Source: Stenotrophomonas maltophilia (GTDB lineage: Bacteria > Pseudomonadota > Gammaproteobacteria > Xanthomonadales > Xanthomonadaceae). From it: DNA of 64,000 bases. Both the position numbers and the translations under genes were made by a program. The notes under the pieces were generated by a model that saw nothing but the letters and a program-made list of their open reading frames with translations, was not told the origin of the DNA and did not search any database. How positions within the stretch are numbered: the stretch's first letter is position 1; each line of letters starts with the position of its first letter. Shown here piece after piece: positions 9,361 through 18,000 of the stretch. Location of the stretch: positions 3,423,001-3,487,000 of the forward strand of contig NZ_CP154630.1 in the NCBI RefSeq assembly GCF_039555535.1, given 5' to 3'.

Positions 9361-9403
9361 GATGCCAACCCGGCATGGCCCGGCACTACCGGCCGTGAAA
9401 AAC

Positions 9404-9430
9404 AAAAGGCCCGGCATTCGCCGGGCCTTT
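9404..9430. terminator. Bidirectional terminator between convergent genes
   Basis: AAAAGGCCCGGC and GCCGGGCCTTT form a strong stem with A and T flanks on both sides. It sits between the HD-GYP gene and the convergent M13 peptidase gene and can serve both. Confidence 0.85.
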
Positions 9431-9455
9431 CGCACCACGCATCACGTGCGATCGA

Positions 9456-11549
9456 TTACCAGATCACCACGCGCTTGTCGTCTGCACGCACCATCGCATC
9501 GCCCGCCTTGCATTGGAATGCAGCGGCATAGGACGGCATGTTCGACGGCGCACCGTTGGCACGGAAGTTGGCCGGGGCGTGCGGGTCGGTGTTCAGGCGG
9601 ACGCGCAGCTCACCGTCGGTGAAGTTGCGGCGCCACACGGTGGCCCAGTTCATGAAGAAGCGCTGGTCCTGGCTGTGGCCATCAACTTCGACGTTCGCCT
9701 TCGGGTCTTCCTTCAGCGCCATCTGCAGCGCGTCGTAGGCTACGGTCAGGCCGCCCAGGTCGCCGATGTTCTCGCCCAGGGTCAGCTTGCCCTTCACGAA
9801 CACGCCCGGCACCGCCTCATAGCCGTCGAACTGCGCGACCAGCTGGTCGGTACGCTCGGTAAAGGCCTTGCGGTCGGCGTCGGTCCACCAGTTGTCGAAG
9901 TTGCCGTTGGCGGCGAACTGGCTGCCCGAGTCGTCGTAGCCGTGCATCATTTCGTGGCCGATGACCGCACCGATGCCGCCGTAGTTCAGCGCCGGATCGG
10001 CCTTGGCGTCGAAGAACGGCGCCTGCAGGATGGCGGCCGGGAACACGATCTCGTTCTTGGTGGCGTTGTAGTACGCGTTGACGGTCTGCGGGGTCATGCC
10101 CCACTCGGTCTTGTCCACCGGCTTGCCGATCTTGTCCAGCATGTAGCGGTAATTGAACGCGCGCGCGGCCTGCATGTTGCCCAGGTAGCTGTCGCCGTTG
10201 GTCTGCAGGCCGGTCCACTCACGCCACTTGTCCGGATAACCGATCTTCGGGGTGAAGCTGGCCCACTTCTCCAGTGCCTTCTTCTTGGTTTCTTCGCCCA
10301 TCCACGGCAGCTGCTCCAGGCGCGCCTTCAGCGCCTGCGACAGGTTTTCCACCAGATGCTGCATGGCCACCTTGGATTCGGCAGGGAACACGGCGTCGAC
10401 ATACAGCTGGCCCAGGGCTTCACCCATGCCACCGTTGACCGACTCCAGCACGCGCTTCCAGCGCGGCTGCATTTCCTTCTGGCCACGCAGGGTGGTGCCG
10501 TAGAAATCGAAATTGGCCTTCTCGAACTGGCTGCTCAGGTACGGCGAAGCATCGTCGATGGTGTGGAAGCGCAGGTAGGCCTGCCAGGTGCTGGCCGGCA
10601 CGTCGGCCAGCATCTTGTCCATTTCACCGAAGAAGCCCGGCTGGGCCAGCGAGAACTTCTGCGCGGCCGGCACCTTCAGGGTGTCGAACAGCGCGGTCCA
10701 GCTGAAGTTCGGGGTCAGCTTGTCGGCGTCGGCGGCGCTGAGCGGGTTGTAGCGCTTGGCAGGGTCACGCATTTCGATGCGCGACATCGAGGCCTTGGCC
10801 AGGCGGGTTTCAAAGGCCATCACGGCCTTGGCCTGCTCGGCGGCCTGTGCCGCGTCCACGCCGGACAGGGTCAGCACCTGTGCGATGTAAGCCACGTAGG
10901 CGTCTCGGATATTGGCCTGCGCGTCGTCGAAGTAGTAGCCCTTCTCCGGCAGGCCGAGGCCACCCTGGCCCACGTAGGCGATGACGTTGGCCGAATCCTT
11001 GTAGTCGGCATTGGCGAACAGCGAGAACAGCACGCCCTTGCCCTCGGCCTGGCTGTCGCGCAGGTACTGGGTGATGGCGGCGGTGTCGTTCAGTGCAGTG
11101 ATCTTGTCCAGCTGCGGCTGCAGCGGCGCCAGGCCGGCGGCTTCGATCTTGGCTTCGTCGTTACCGGTCTTCCAGATGTCACCGATCTTGGCTTCCACCG
11201 AACCGGCCTTGGCCTGGCTGGCGGCGGCCTGCTGCACCAGCGCGTGCTGCACTTCCAGCGAGCGCTCGCGCAGGATCTCGAAGCTGCCCCAGGTGGTCTG
11301 GTCGCCCGGCACCGGGTTGGCCTTCAGCCACTTGCTGTTGACGAAGCCATTGAGGTCGGTACAGGCCGAAATGGCCGGATCCAGGTCGGCGCTGTTGAGC
11401 GAGATCAGCGGGGTCTTGATCTGCGACTGGTCGAAGGCCGGCTTGGCGTCGGCGTTGGCAGCCGGCGCGGATTCATTCTTGCCACAGGCGGCCAGCGAGG
11501 CAGCAATGGCGATGGTCAGGCCCAGCGGGGCCAGGTTGCGGAAGTTCAT
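9456..11549 (-). CDS. M13-family zinc metallopeptidase lipoprotein (PepO/neprilysin-like)
   Basis: 697 residues. The N-terminus is a lipoprotein signal (MNFRNLAPLGLTIAIAAS, then LAAC with the lipidated Cys), so the protein is anchored in the envelope facing the periplasm or surface. The zinc site HEMMH is at residues 532-536 and the third ligand is in GENIGDLGGL, with the M13 C-terminal signature CKAGDAM...VVIW. The large N-terminal helical domain (Peptidase_M13_N) restricts entry to oligopeptides. Neprilysin-type enzymes cut on the amino side of hydrophobic residues. It is a single gene with a terminator on its 3' side. Confidence 0.93.
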   Translation of the reverse strand: MNFRNLAPLGLTIAIAASLAACGKNESAPAANADAKPAFDQSQIKTPLISLNSADLDPAISACTDLNGFVNSKWLKANPVPGDQTTWGSFEILRERSLEVQHALVQQAAASQAKAGSVEAKIGDIWKTGNDEAKIEAAGLAPLQPQLDKITALNDTAAITQYLRDSQAEGKGVLFSLFANADYKDSANVIAYVGQGGLGLPEKGYYFDDAQANIRDAYVAYIAQVLTLSGVDAAQAAEQAKAVMAFETRLAKASMSRIEMRDPAKRYNPLSAADADKLTPNFSWTALFDTLKVPAAQKFSLAQPGFFGEMDKMLADVPASTWQAYLRFHTIDDASPYLSSQFEKANFDFYGTTLRGQKEMQPRWKRVLESVNGGMGEALGQLYVDAVFPAESKVAMQHLVENLSQALKARLEQLPWMGEETKKKALEKWASFTPKIGYPDKWREWTGLQTNGDSYLGNMQAARAFNYRYMLDKIGKPVDKTEWGMTPQTVNAYYNATKNEIVFPAAILQAPFFDAKADPALNYGGIGAVIGHEMMHGYDDSGSQFAANGNFDNWWTDADRKAFTERTDQLVAQFDGYEAVPGVFVKGKLTLGENIGDLGGLTVAYDALQMALKEDPKANVEVDGHSQDQRFFMNWATVWRRNFTDGELRVRLNTDPHAPANFRANGAPSNMPSYAAAFQCKAGDAMVRADDKRVVIW

Positions 11550-11631
11550 GAGGCTCTCCTGCGGGTAATTTCACAGGGTAGCCGGGAAGGCCCAGCGCGG
11601 GGACCGGCCAAAGGTCACAGGACGCCTCTCT

Positions 11632-11725
11632 GTAGAGTCGAACCATGCTCGACTGCTCTCCGTTCCGGTTTCATGCCACTTGTGGCAAGAGGCCCAAAAA
11701 GCAGTCGAGCATGGCTCGACTCTAC
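11632..11725. repeat. Inverted SMAG-like palindromic repeat pair
   Basis: GTAGAGTCGAACCATGCTCG starts at 11632, and its near-perfect inverse ends CGACTCTAC at 11725, with about 40 bases between the arms. The GTAG head and internal palindrome match the Stenotrophomonas intergenic repeat type, but the arm sequence differs from the pair at 5109. Confidence 0.85.
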
Positions 11726-11732
11726 AAAAACA

Positions 11733-11758
11733 AGAAGGCCGGCTTGCGCCGGCCTTCT
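11733..11758. terminator. Terminator of gpmA
   Basis: AGAAGGCCGGC, loop TTGC, GCCGGCCTTCT: a perfect 11-bp stem just after the gpmA stop codon on the minus strand, followed on that strand by TTGTTTTTG. Confidence 0.8.
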
Positions 11759-11761
11759 GCC

Positions 11762-12511
11762 TTACTTCGCCTTGCCCTGGTTGGCCACGGCTTCGGCGGC
11801 CTTGCGCGCCGCTTCCGGGTCGCCCAGGTAGCGGAACGACTTCACCGTCAGATCGTCGTTCAGTTCGAACAGCAGCGGAATTCCGGTCGGGATGTTCAGC
11901 TCGAGGATTTCCTCGCGCGAGACGTTGTTGAGGTACTTGTACAGCGCGCGCAGCGAGTTGCCGTGGGCGGTGACCAGCACGGTCTTGCCGTCCTTCAGCT
12001 GCGGCGCGATGGCGTCATGCCAGTACGGCAGCACGCGGTCCAGGGTGGTGGCCAGCGATTCGGTGCCCGGCAACGCGTTGCGATCGAGGCCGGCATAGCG
12101 GCGGTCATGGATCGGGTGGCCCGGATCTTCCAGGTCCATGGCCGGCGGCGGGATGTCGTACGACCGGCGCCACACCTTGACCTGGTCCTCGCCGTGCTTG
12201 GCGGCGGTCTCGGCCTTGTCCAGGCCCTGCAGGCCGCCGTAGTGGCGCTCGTTGAGCCGCCAGGACTTGTTCACCGGCAGCCAGTCCTGCTCCAGCTCGG
12301 CCAGCGCACCCTGCAGGGTGTGGATGGCGCGCTTCAGCACGGAGGTGTGGGCGACGTCGAACTGCAGGCCTTCCTCGCGCATCAGGCGACCGGCGGCGGC
12401 CGCTTCCCGGCGCCCCTGCTCGGTCAGGTCGACATCGACCCAGCCGGTGAAGCGGTTGTCCAGGTTCCACTGGCTCTGGCCATGGCGCAACAGTACGAGT
12501 TTACGGGTCAC
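11762..12511 (-). CDS. gpmA: 2,3-bisphosphoglycerate-dependent phosphoglycerate mutase
   Basis: 249 residues from a GTG at 12511 ([16 protein letters not shown]). The catalytic RHG is at residues 9-11, and [16 protein letters not shown] and [10 protein letters not shown] with the second catalytic His are present. It interconverts 3- and 2-phosphoglycerate in glycolysis and gluconeogenesis and is cytoplasmic. Length is typical (about 250). GTG was chosen because it begins exactly at the conserved N-terminus. The gene is divergent from nfi. Confidence 0.96.
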
Positions 12512-12605
12512 TGCAGGGTCTCCAACGCGAGGAAAGGCAGGCCACCATTGTAGCCCCGGGCGCCGCTCACCGGGCCGTGGCGTTGCCCATGCCATGCTGT
12601 GGCCA

Positions 12606-13280
12606 ATGAATACGGTGATCGACCCCGGACGCTGGGAAGGCAGCGTCGCCACTGCCCGCGCGCAGCAGACCCAGCTTGCCAGCCGCGTGGAGCGCAAGGA
12701 CCGGTTGCCCCGCGATGTGCGCTGGCTGGCCGGGCTGGATGTCGGCTTCGAAGACAACGGCGCCACCACCCGCGCCGCAGCGGTGCTGCTGGACGCGAAT
12801 ACGCTGCAGCCCGTGGCGCAGGAGATCGCGCGGATTCCAACGGTGATGCCGTACATCCCCGGCCTGCTCAGCTTCCGCGAACTGCCAGCGTTGTTGGCCG
12901 CGCTGACGCTGCTGCCGCGCACGCCGGACCTGGTGTTCGTCGACGGCCACGGCATCAGCCATCCACGCCGGTTGGGCGTGGCCGCGCACCTGGGCGTGGT
13001 CACCGACCTGCCCAGCATCGGCGTCGCAAAGTCGAAACTGGTGGGCCGGTTCATCGAGCCGGGCGCCGAGGCCGGCGCGCATGCGCCACTGCGGGATGGC
13101 GATGAACAACTGGGCTGGGTGCTGCGCAGCAAGGTGCGCTGCAAGCCGCTGTTCGTGGCCGGCGGCCATCGGGTCAGTGCCGATACCGCGCTGGACTGGG
13201 TGCAGCGCACCCTGCGCGGTTACCGGCTGCCGGAGCCGACCCGGCTGGCGGACCGGCTGGCCTCGCGACGGGACGAATAG
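12606..13280 (+). CDS. nfi: Endonuclease V (deoxyinosine 3'-endonuclease)
   Basis: 224 residues from ATG 12606 (an ATG 12 bases earlier is also possible). Hallmarks are D45 in [11 protein letters not shown](I)[13 protein letters not shown] with the catalytic Glu, and [20 protein letters not shown] with the second Asp. The enzyme nicks DNA one base 3' of deoxyinosine and other deaminated bases to start alternative excision repair. It is divergent from gpmA and convergent with the CDF transporter gene. Confidence 0.94.
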   Translation: MNTVIDPGRWEGSVATARAQQTQLASRVERKDRLPRDVRWLAGLDVGFEDNGATTRAAAVLLDANTLQPVAQEIARIPTVMPYIPGLLSFRELPALLAALTLLPRTPDLVFVDGHGISHPRRLGVAAHLGVVTDLPSIGVAKSKLVGRFIEPGAEAGAHAPLRDGDEQLGWVLRSKVRCKPLFVAGGHRVSADTALDWVQRTLRGYRLPEPTRLADRLASRRDE

Positions 13281-13282
13281 CT

Positions 13283-13303
13283 GCGCCGGGCCTCTCCCGG
13301 CGC
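13283..13303. terminator. Hairpin between convergent nfi and CDF genes
   Basis: GCGCCGGG, loop CCTCT, CCCGGCGC: a perfect 8-bp stem placed between the two stop codons. No T-run is present. Confidence 0.6.
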
Positions 13304-13318
13304 GCGCGTCATCTTCGA

Positions 13319-14299
13319 TCAGCGATGCACGTGGCCGCGATGCCCTTGTGCGTCTTCGCCGTGGTCATGACCTTCATGGCCCTCGTGCTCGCCGCCCTTG
13401 GCCGGCGCCGGTTCACCGCAGGCCTCGCCGCAGTGGTCGGCCTCGATCTGCAGCGTCACGTGCTCGATGCCGAAATCATCGTGCAGGCGCGCGCCCAGCT
13501 CACGGCGCAGCGCATCGGCATCGGTGCCGTCGCGCATCACGACATGCGCGGTCAGCGCTGGCGTGCTGGAGGCCAGCGCCCACACGTGCAGGTCATGCAC
13601 GTCCAGCACCGCGGCATGCCCGGACAGGCTGTCGCGCACCTTGGCCACGTCCATGCCCTTGGGCACGCCTTCCAGCAGCACGTTGATCGCCTCGCGCATC
13701 AGCACCCAGGTGCGCGGCAGCACCCACAGGCCGATCAGCACGGCCAGGATCGGATCGATCGGCTTCCAGCCGGTGAACTGGATCAGCAACGCACCGGCGA
13801 TCACTGCCACCGAGCCGAGCATGTCCGCCCACACTTCCAGGTAGGCGCCCTTCACGTTGAGGCTCTCGCCACTGCCGGCCTGCAGCAGGCGCATCGAGAT
13901 CAGGTTGATGACCAGGCCCGCAGCCGCGATCACCAGCATGCCGGTGGAGGCGATCTCCTGCGGCTTGCTGAAGCGCCCGACGGCTTCCCACAGGATGTAG
14001 CCGGCAACCACGAACAGCATCGCGCCGTTGATCATCGCGCCCAGTGCTTCCAGGCGCGCGTAGCCATAGGTGCGGCGCGCATCCGGCGGGCGCCGGCTCA
14101 GCCGCACCGCGATCAGCGCGATCATCAGCGCCAATGCGTCGGTGGCCATGTGGGCCGCATCGGACAACAGCGCCAGGCTGTTGGTCCAGAACGCGCCCAC
14201 CACCTCGACGACGAGGAAGGTGGAGGTCAGGCCGAGCGCCCACCACAAGGGCTTCTCGTGGCGGATCTCGGACGGCAGGTGGTCGTGGTCGTGGCCCAT
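13319..14299 (-). CDS. Cation diffusion facilitator (CzcD/ZitB-like metal exporter)
   Basis: 326 residues from ATG 14299 (MGHDHDHLPSEIRHEKPLWW). The His-rich N-terminus is followed by six transmembrane helices. Helix II has SDAAHMATDALAL and helix V has YLEVWADMLGS, the two metal-site motifs (HxxxD and a CDF DxxxD variant). A cytoplasmic ferredoxin-like domain (DVHDLHVWALAS) and a very His-rich tail (GGEHEGHEGHDHGEDAQGH) follow. Such proteins export Zn2+, Co2+, Cd2+ or Ni2+ by proton antiport. The His tails at both ends point to zinc or cobalt. No regulator is adjacent. Confidence 0.93.
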   Translation of the reverse strand: MGHDHDHLPSEIRHEKPLWWALGLTSTFLVVEVVGAFWTNSLALLSDAAHMATDALALMIALIAVRLSRRPPDARRTYGYARLEALGAMINGAMLFVVAGYILWEAVGRFSKPQEIASTGMLVIAAAGLVINLISMRLLQAGSGESLNVKGAYLEVWADMLGSVAVIAGALLIQFTGWKPIDPILAVLIGLWVLPRTWVLMREAINVLLEGVPKGMDVAKVRDSLSGHAAVLDVHDLHVWALASSTPALTAHVVMRDGTDADALRRELGARLHDDFGIEHVTLQIEADHCGEACGEPAPAKGGEHEGHEGHDHGEDAQGHRGHVHR

Positions 14300-14520
14300 G
14301 GCAACAGCTCCTTTGCGATGGAGGCAGGCTACGCTGGCGACCGTGGGGAAACTATCACGGTGTTTATAACATTGCAGAATCCACGGCGCCGGTCGCTGAA
14401 GGTTGCGCCTGCGCCGGGCCACACTATGATGGCCGTAGCCCCTCTGGACGGGGAACGGGCGGCCAGATCGCTTCGGCGTTGCTGCCCGCAATGGACACCC
14501 AAGCACAAGGAATCTGGAAC

Positions 14521-15447
14521 ATGTGGACTACCAAGACCCCCTGGGTCGCCGTCGCTGTGGCCTGCGCGCTGGGTATGGCCGCAGGCGCCTCGGCCAAGAC
14601 CTGCCAACAGAACTTCCAGGCGGTAGGCGATCCCCGCAATGGCCAGTTCTTCACCTCCGAAGTCACCCTTCCCGGCCTGAAGCCCCGCAGTGCCCTGGGC
14701 CAGCTCCGCAAGGCAGCGCTTGATGAGGGCAACAACTTCGTCAGCGGTGATGTCATCACCGAGACCGAAGGCCAGATGTACGTGCTGCAGACCGACACGA
14801 AGATGCCGCTGGTCAGCATCATCACCGCCTCCAATGGCGGCAACGTGGTGGTCGGCACCAAGCTGTCCCGCGGACAGACCGCCAAGGAAGAGGACGCACG
14901 CAGCGCGCTGTGCGGCTGGCTGGACAAGCTCAAGACCGGCCCCGAAGGCGAGGCGATCGCCGAAGCCGTACGTGTCTCCAGCGGCTTCGACAAGCCGATC
15001 CAGGCCACCGCGGTCGGCATGTCCACCGAAATGGGCAAGGACGCCAAGCGGCTGCAGCGGGAAATCAACACCGCACCGCTCAGGGCACTGTTCTCCGGCA
15101 CCAGTACCCCGCCGGATACCGATGCGATGTACCAGCCGTTGCTCGTCAAGTATTTCGGCCGTCGTTTCATCATTGACGGCCAGGTCTACACCGCCCAGCC
15201 CAACCGCTTCGCCAAGACCTTCGAGGTGGGCTATCTGGTCACCAAGATGAAAGGCATCGGTGGCATCGGCGGGCGCCAGTCGAACGAAGACAACAACGCC
15301 AACTTCACCGTGCACTGTGCGCTTGCGCCGGACCAGATGGCACTGGGCGCTACCCTGCGCGAGAACGACTGGGTGAAACTGGAAGGCGTGGTCGACAAGA
15401 TGGACACCGGTGGCGTCCACCTGCGCGATTGCCGGCAGGTGAAGTAG
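14521..15447 (+). CDS. Secreted protein of unknown function
   Basis: 308 residues from ATG 14521, chosen because it opens a clean Sec signal peptide (MWTTKTPWVAVAVACALGMA, cut after ASA). I do not recognise the mature domain for certain. It has few Cys, is rich in beta-type segments, and ends with a stretch (LGATLRENDWVKLEGVVDKM) that reads like a small OB-fold of the tRNA_anti-like periplasmic type. Probably periplasmic. It is a single gene, divergent from the CDF gene, with a hairpin at 15457-15480 that it shares with the convergent receptor gene. Confidence 0.75.
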   Translation: MWTTKTPWVAVAVACALGMAAGASAKTCQQNFQAVGDPRNGQFFTSEVTLPGLKPRSALGQLRKAALDEGNNFVSGDVITETEGQMYVLQTDTKMPLVSIITASNGGNVVVGTKLSRGQTAKEEDARSALCGWLDKLKTGPEGEAIAEAVRVSSGFDKPIQATAVGMSTEMGKDAKRLQREINTAPLRALFSGTSTPPDTDAMYQPLLVKYFGRRFIIDGQVYTAQPNRFAKTFEVGYLVTKMKGIGGIGGRQSNEDNNANFTVHCALAPDQMALGATLRENDWVKLEGVVDKMDTGGVHLRDCRQVK

Positions 15448-15456
15448 CCTTCAGGC

Positions 15457-15480
15457 TGCGCCGGGGAACGCCCCGGCGCA
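15457..15480. terminator. Bidirectional hairpin
   Basis: TGCGCCGGGG, loop AACG, CCCCGGCGCA: a perfect 10-bp stem between convergent genes, 10 bases after one stop codon and 13 bases from the other. Confidence 0.7.
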
Positions 15481-15492
15481 GGTCTCATCGGG

Positions 15493-17742
15493 TCAGAACC
15501 CGAAGCGCAGGCTGGCCCAGTACGCGCGGCCCGGCTCGTTATAGGTCGCCGCACCAGCATCACTGCTGTTGGCCTCGCGGAACAGGCGCTTGTCGGCCAG
15601 GTTGTTCACACCGAAACCGAAGCTGACCGTGTCGGTCACCTTGTAGCGCGCGCTCACGCCCCAGATGTTGTAGGCGCCACGGTCCTGCAGCGCCACCGAC
15701 GGATCGCACGTGCCGGTGCAGCGCGGGTCGTTGTTGATGTTGGTGGTAGCCGGTTCCTGCTTGCCGTAGAACGTACCGGTCAGCAGCAGCGACAGCTTGT
15801 CGGTGGCCTGCCAGTCGAGCATGGTGTTGATCGTGTACTTCGGGATCACCGACAACGGCTGGCGCGTGGTCTTGTTCTCGTTCTCCACCATGTAGGTGAA
15901 GTTGTTGCTCCACTTCAGGCGGTTGCCTTGCTCGCCCAGCAGCGGGATCACCAGGTTGCCTTCCAGCCCCTGCACGATCGCCTTCGGCGCGTTCTCCCAG
16001 CGGAAGATGCGGCCCTTGGTGTCGGCGGTCAGCCCGATCTGGGTGTAGCCGGCCTGGATCTTGTCCTTGTAGTCGTTGTGGAAGTAGGTCAACGACGCCT
16101 GCCAGCCGCTCTGCGGTGCCCACTCGATGCCCAGCTCCTTGTTCAGGCTGGTTTCTGCCTTCAGGTCCGCGTTGCCGCGCATGTAGCAACCGGCGCCCAG
16201 GCTCGGCAGCGCATTGGGGCAGCCGTTGCCGCGGGTGTAGTACAGATAGTCCGGATTGGACTGGTACAGGTTCGGTGCCTTGAACGCACGTGCGACACCG
16301 CCCTTCACCACCCAGTCGCTGTTGATGCGGAACTGCGCGTTGAGGCTGGGGCTGGTGTTGTTGCCGAACTGGCTGTGGTGGTCGAAACGCAGGCCCGGGG
16401 TAACGATCCAGCGCTCACCGAGGTAGATGTTGTCTTCGACGAACACGGCGGTGGTCTGCGCATCGGACTTGCCGCGCGCGCGATCGGCCGACAGGCCCGG
16501 GAAGCCGCCGCCGCTGGTGCTGGACTGGCTCATCGAGTACGGGTCGGTCAGGCGGCTGTCCAGGTATTCAAAGCCCAGCGTCCAGATGTTCTCGGCGCCG
16601 CCCAGCGTGGTCGGGAAGCTCACTTCGCCATCCAGCTGGTAGTTGCGCAGGCGCGAAGTCGACCAGTCGGTGCCGTTGAAGCTGCCTTCCGGGCCACCGG
16701 CCAGGCCTTCATTGATGCGTGAGTTGTTCACCGCCTCCACCGCAGCGGTCACCCGCGAGGTCACATCGCCCCAACGGCCACGATGGGTGACTGCGCCGGT
16801 GTTGCGGTACATGCGGTTGGTTTCCGCCTTGCCGTCGGCCAGCGCAGCCAGATCGATGCCGGTCGAAGTACCCGTGGTGCTGACCGCGCGGTCGCCGGCG
16901 TAGATGTTGCCCTGGCGGCTGGTGCCGGCTTCGATCTCGACCACCTGGTTGGCGGTCACGTCCCAGCGCAGCAGCGCGTTGACATCACGATTCTTGACGC
17001 CCTCACGACCGGCCGGTGGCACCGCGTTCGGATTGGTGGCGTACTGGCGGTTGAGATCCAGCGAATCGGCGTCGGTCTTGTTGAGGTTGCCGTACAGGCG
17101 GAACGACAGCGTGTCGGTCATCGGCCCGCTCAGCTGCAGGCCGACGCGCTCGCTGCCGCCCTCGGCGCTGTGCTCGGGCACCAGGCCGTACATGTCGACC
17201 GCGCCGGTCAGATCACCGGTCGGGCGCTTGGTGATGATGTTGACCACGCCACCGGAAGCACCGGAGCCGTAGCGTGCCGCCGCCGGACCGCGCAGCACTT
17301 CGATGCGCTCGATCATCTCCGCCGGCACCCAGTTGGTATCGCCACGGGTATTGCGCTCGCCGCTGCGGCCCATGCGTACTGCATCGCGGGCACCGATGCG
17401 CTTGCCATCGACCAGGATCAGGGTGTTTTCCGGGCCCATGCCACGCAGATCGATCTGGCGGTTGTTGCCGTACTGGCCCGAGGCGCTGTTGCCGGTCAGG
17501 TTGACGCCCGGCATGGTGCGCAGCAGTTCGGCGATATCGTTGGCCGGCGGGCGCCTGGCGATGTCCTCGGCGGTGATGGTCGAGGTGCCCAGCGCCTGGC
17601 GCGCGATCTGCGAGGCGGTGACATGCACCGTGTCGATATCGGTGGCGTCGGTTTCGGCATGGGCGGTCAGGGCACCGCCCGCCAACAGGGCGGCAACGGC
17701 GAGCGCCAGCGGGCGCGGCGAAAGGACAACGGCAGGGGACAT
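15493..17742 (-). CDS. TonB-dependent catecholate siderophore receptor (FepA/PfeA-like)
   Basis: 749 residues from ATG 17742, preceded by AAGG at good spacing; an ATG 13 codons upstream is possible. It has a signal peptide (SPRPLALAVAALLAGGALTAHA), a TonB box region (DTVHVTASQ) and a plug domain with GVNLTGNSASGQYGNNRQI and ERNTRGDTNWVPAEM.ERIEVLRGPAAARYGSGA, the last being diagnostic of the FepA group. A 22-strand barrel follows, ending in the outer-membrane Phe (WASLRFGF). It imports ferric enterobactin-type catecholates using TonB-ExbBD energy. A Fur-like box lies about 120 bases upstream. No esterase or ABC genes are adjacent. Confidence 0.92.
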   Translation of the reverse strand: MSPAVVLSPRPLALAVAALLAGGALTAHAETDATDIDTVHVTASQIARQALGTSTITAEDIARRPPANDIAELLRTMPGVNLTGNSASGQYGNNRQIDLRGMGPENTLILVDGKRIGARDAVRMGRSGERNTRGDTNWVPAEMIERIEVLRGPAAARYGSGASGGVVNIITKRPTGDLTGAVDMYGLVPEHSAEGGSERVGLQLSGPMTDTLSFRLYGNLNKTDADSLDLNRQYATNPNAVPPAGREGVKNRDVNALLRWDVTANQVVEIEAGTSRQGNIYAGDRAVSTTGTSTGIDLAALADGKAETNRMYRNTGAVTHRGRWGDVTSRVTAAVEAVNNSRINEGLAGGPEGSFNGTDWSTSRLRNYQLDGEVSFPTTLGGAENIWTLGFEYLDSRLTDPYSMSQSSTSGGGFPGLSADRARGKSDAQTTAVFVEDNIYLGERWIVTPGLRFDHHSQFGNNTSPSLNAQFRINSDWVVKGGVARAFKAPNLYQSNPDYLYYTRGNGCPNALPSLGAGCYMRGNADLKAETSLNKELGIEWAPQSGWQASLTYFHNDYKDKIQAGYTQIGLTADTKGRIFRWENAPKAIVQGLEGNLVIPLLGEQGNRLKWSNNFTYMVENENKTTRQPLSVIPKYTINTMLDWQATDKLSLLLTGTFYGKQEPATTNINNDPRCTGTCDPSVALQDRGAYNIWGVSARYKVTDTVSFGFGVNNLADKRLFREANSSDAGAATYNEPGRAYWASLRFGF

Positions 17743-17860
17743 GGTCTGAACCTTCTGGCAGGGCAACGGGGCCTCTGGCAAAGGGCTTGAGGCAACGACG
17801 AGGGGGAGGCGCGGAACGTTGCTGCAGGCACCTGCACCCCGCTCCGTGCGCGCATTCTCC

Positions 17861-17882
17861 CATCAATGCGATTGATTCTCAA
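17861..17882 (-). promoter_or_regulatory. Fur-box-like operator of the siderophore receptor
   Basis: On the minus strand the site reads TTTGAGAATCAATCGCATTG. The core TGAGAATCAATCGCA matches the Fur 7-1-7 pattern (TGATAAT-N-ATTATCA) well in the left half and partly in the right. Its place upstream of a siderophore receptor supports iron-dependent repression. Confidence 0.6.
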
Positions 17883-18000
17883 ATGCGTTCACTCATTGCC
17901 GCAGCGGCCCCGATGTGGTTTGCGCACCGTGCAACCCTGCACCGCGCGTAAACTGGCCGGCTAACCCGCCATCAACCGCACGCCACCGCGGCCGATACCC

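Noticed and set aside
9513..11831. Long plus-strand frame of about 770 codons
   Set aside because: Antisense shadow of the M13 peptidase; no start site or domains, typical of high-GC third-position bias.
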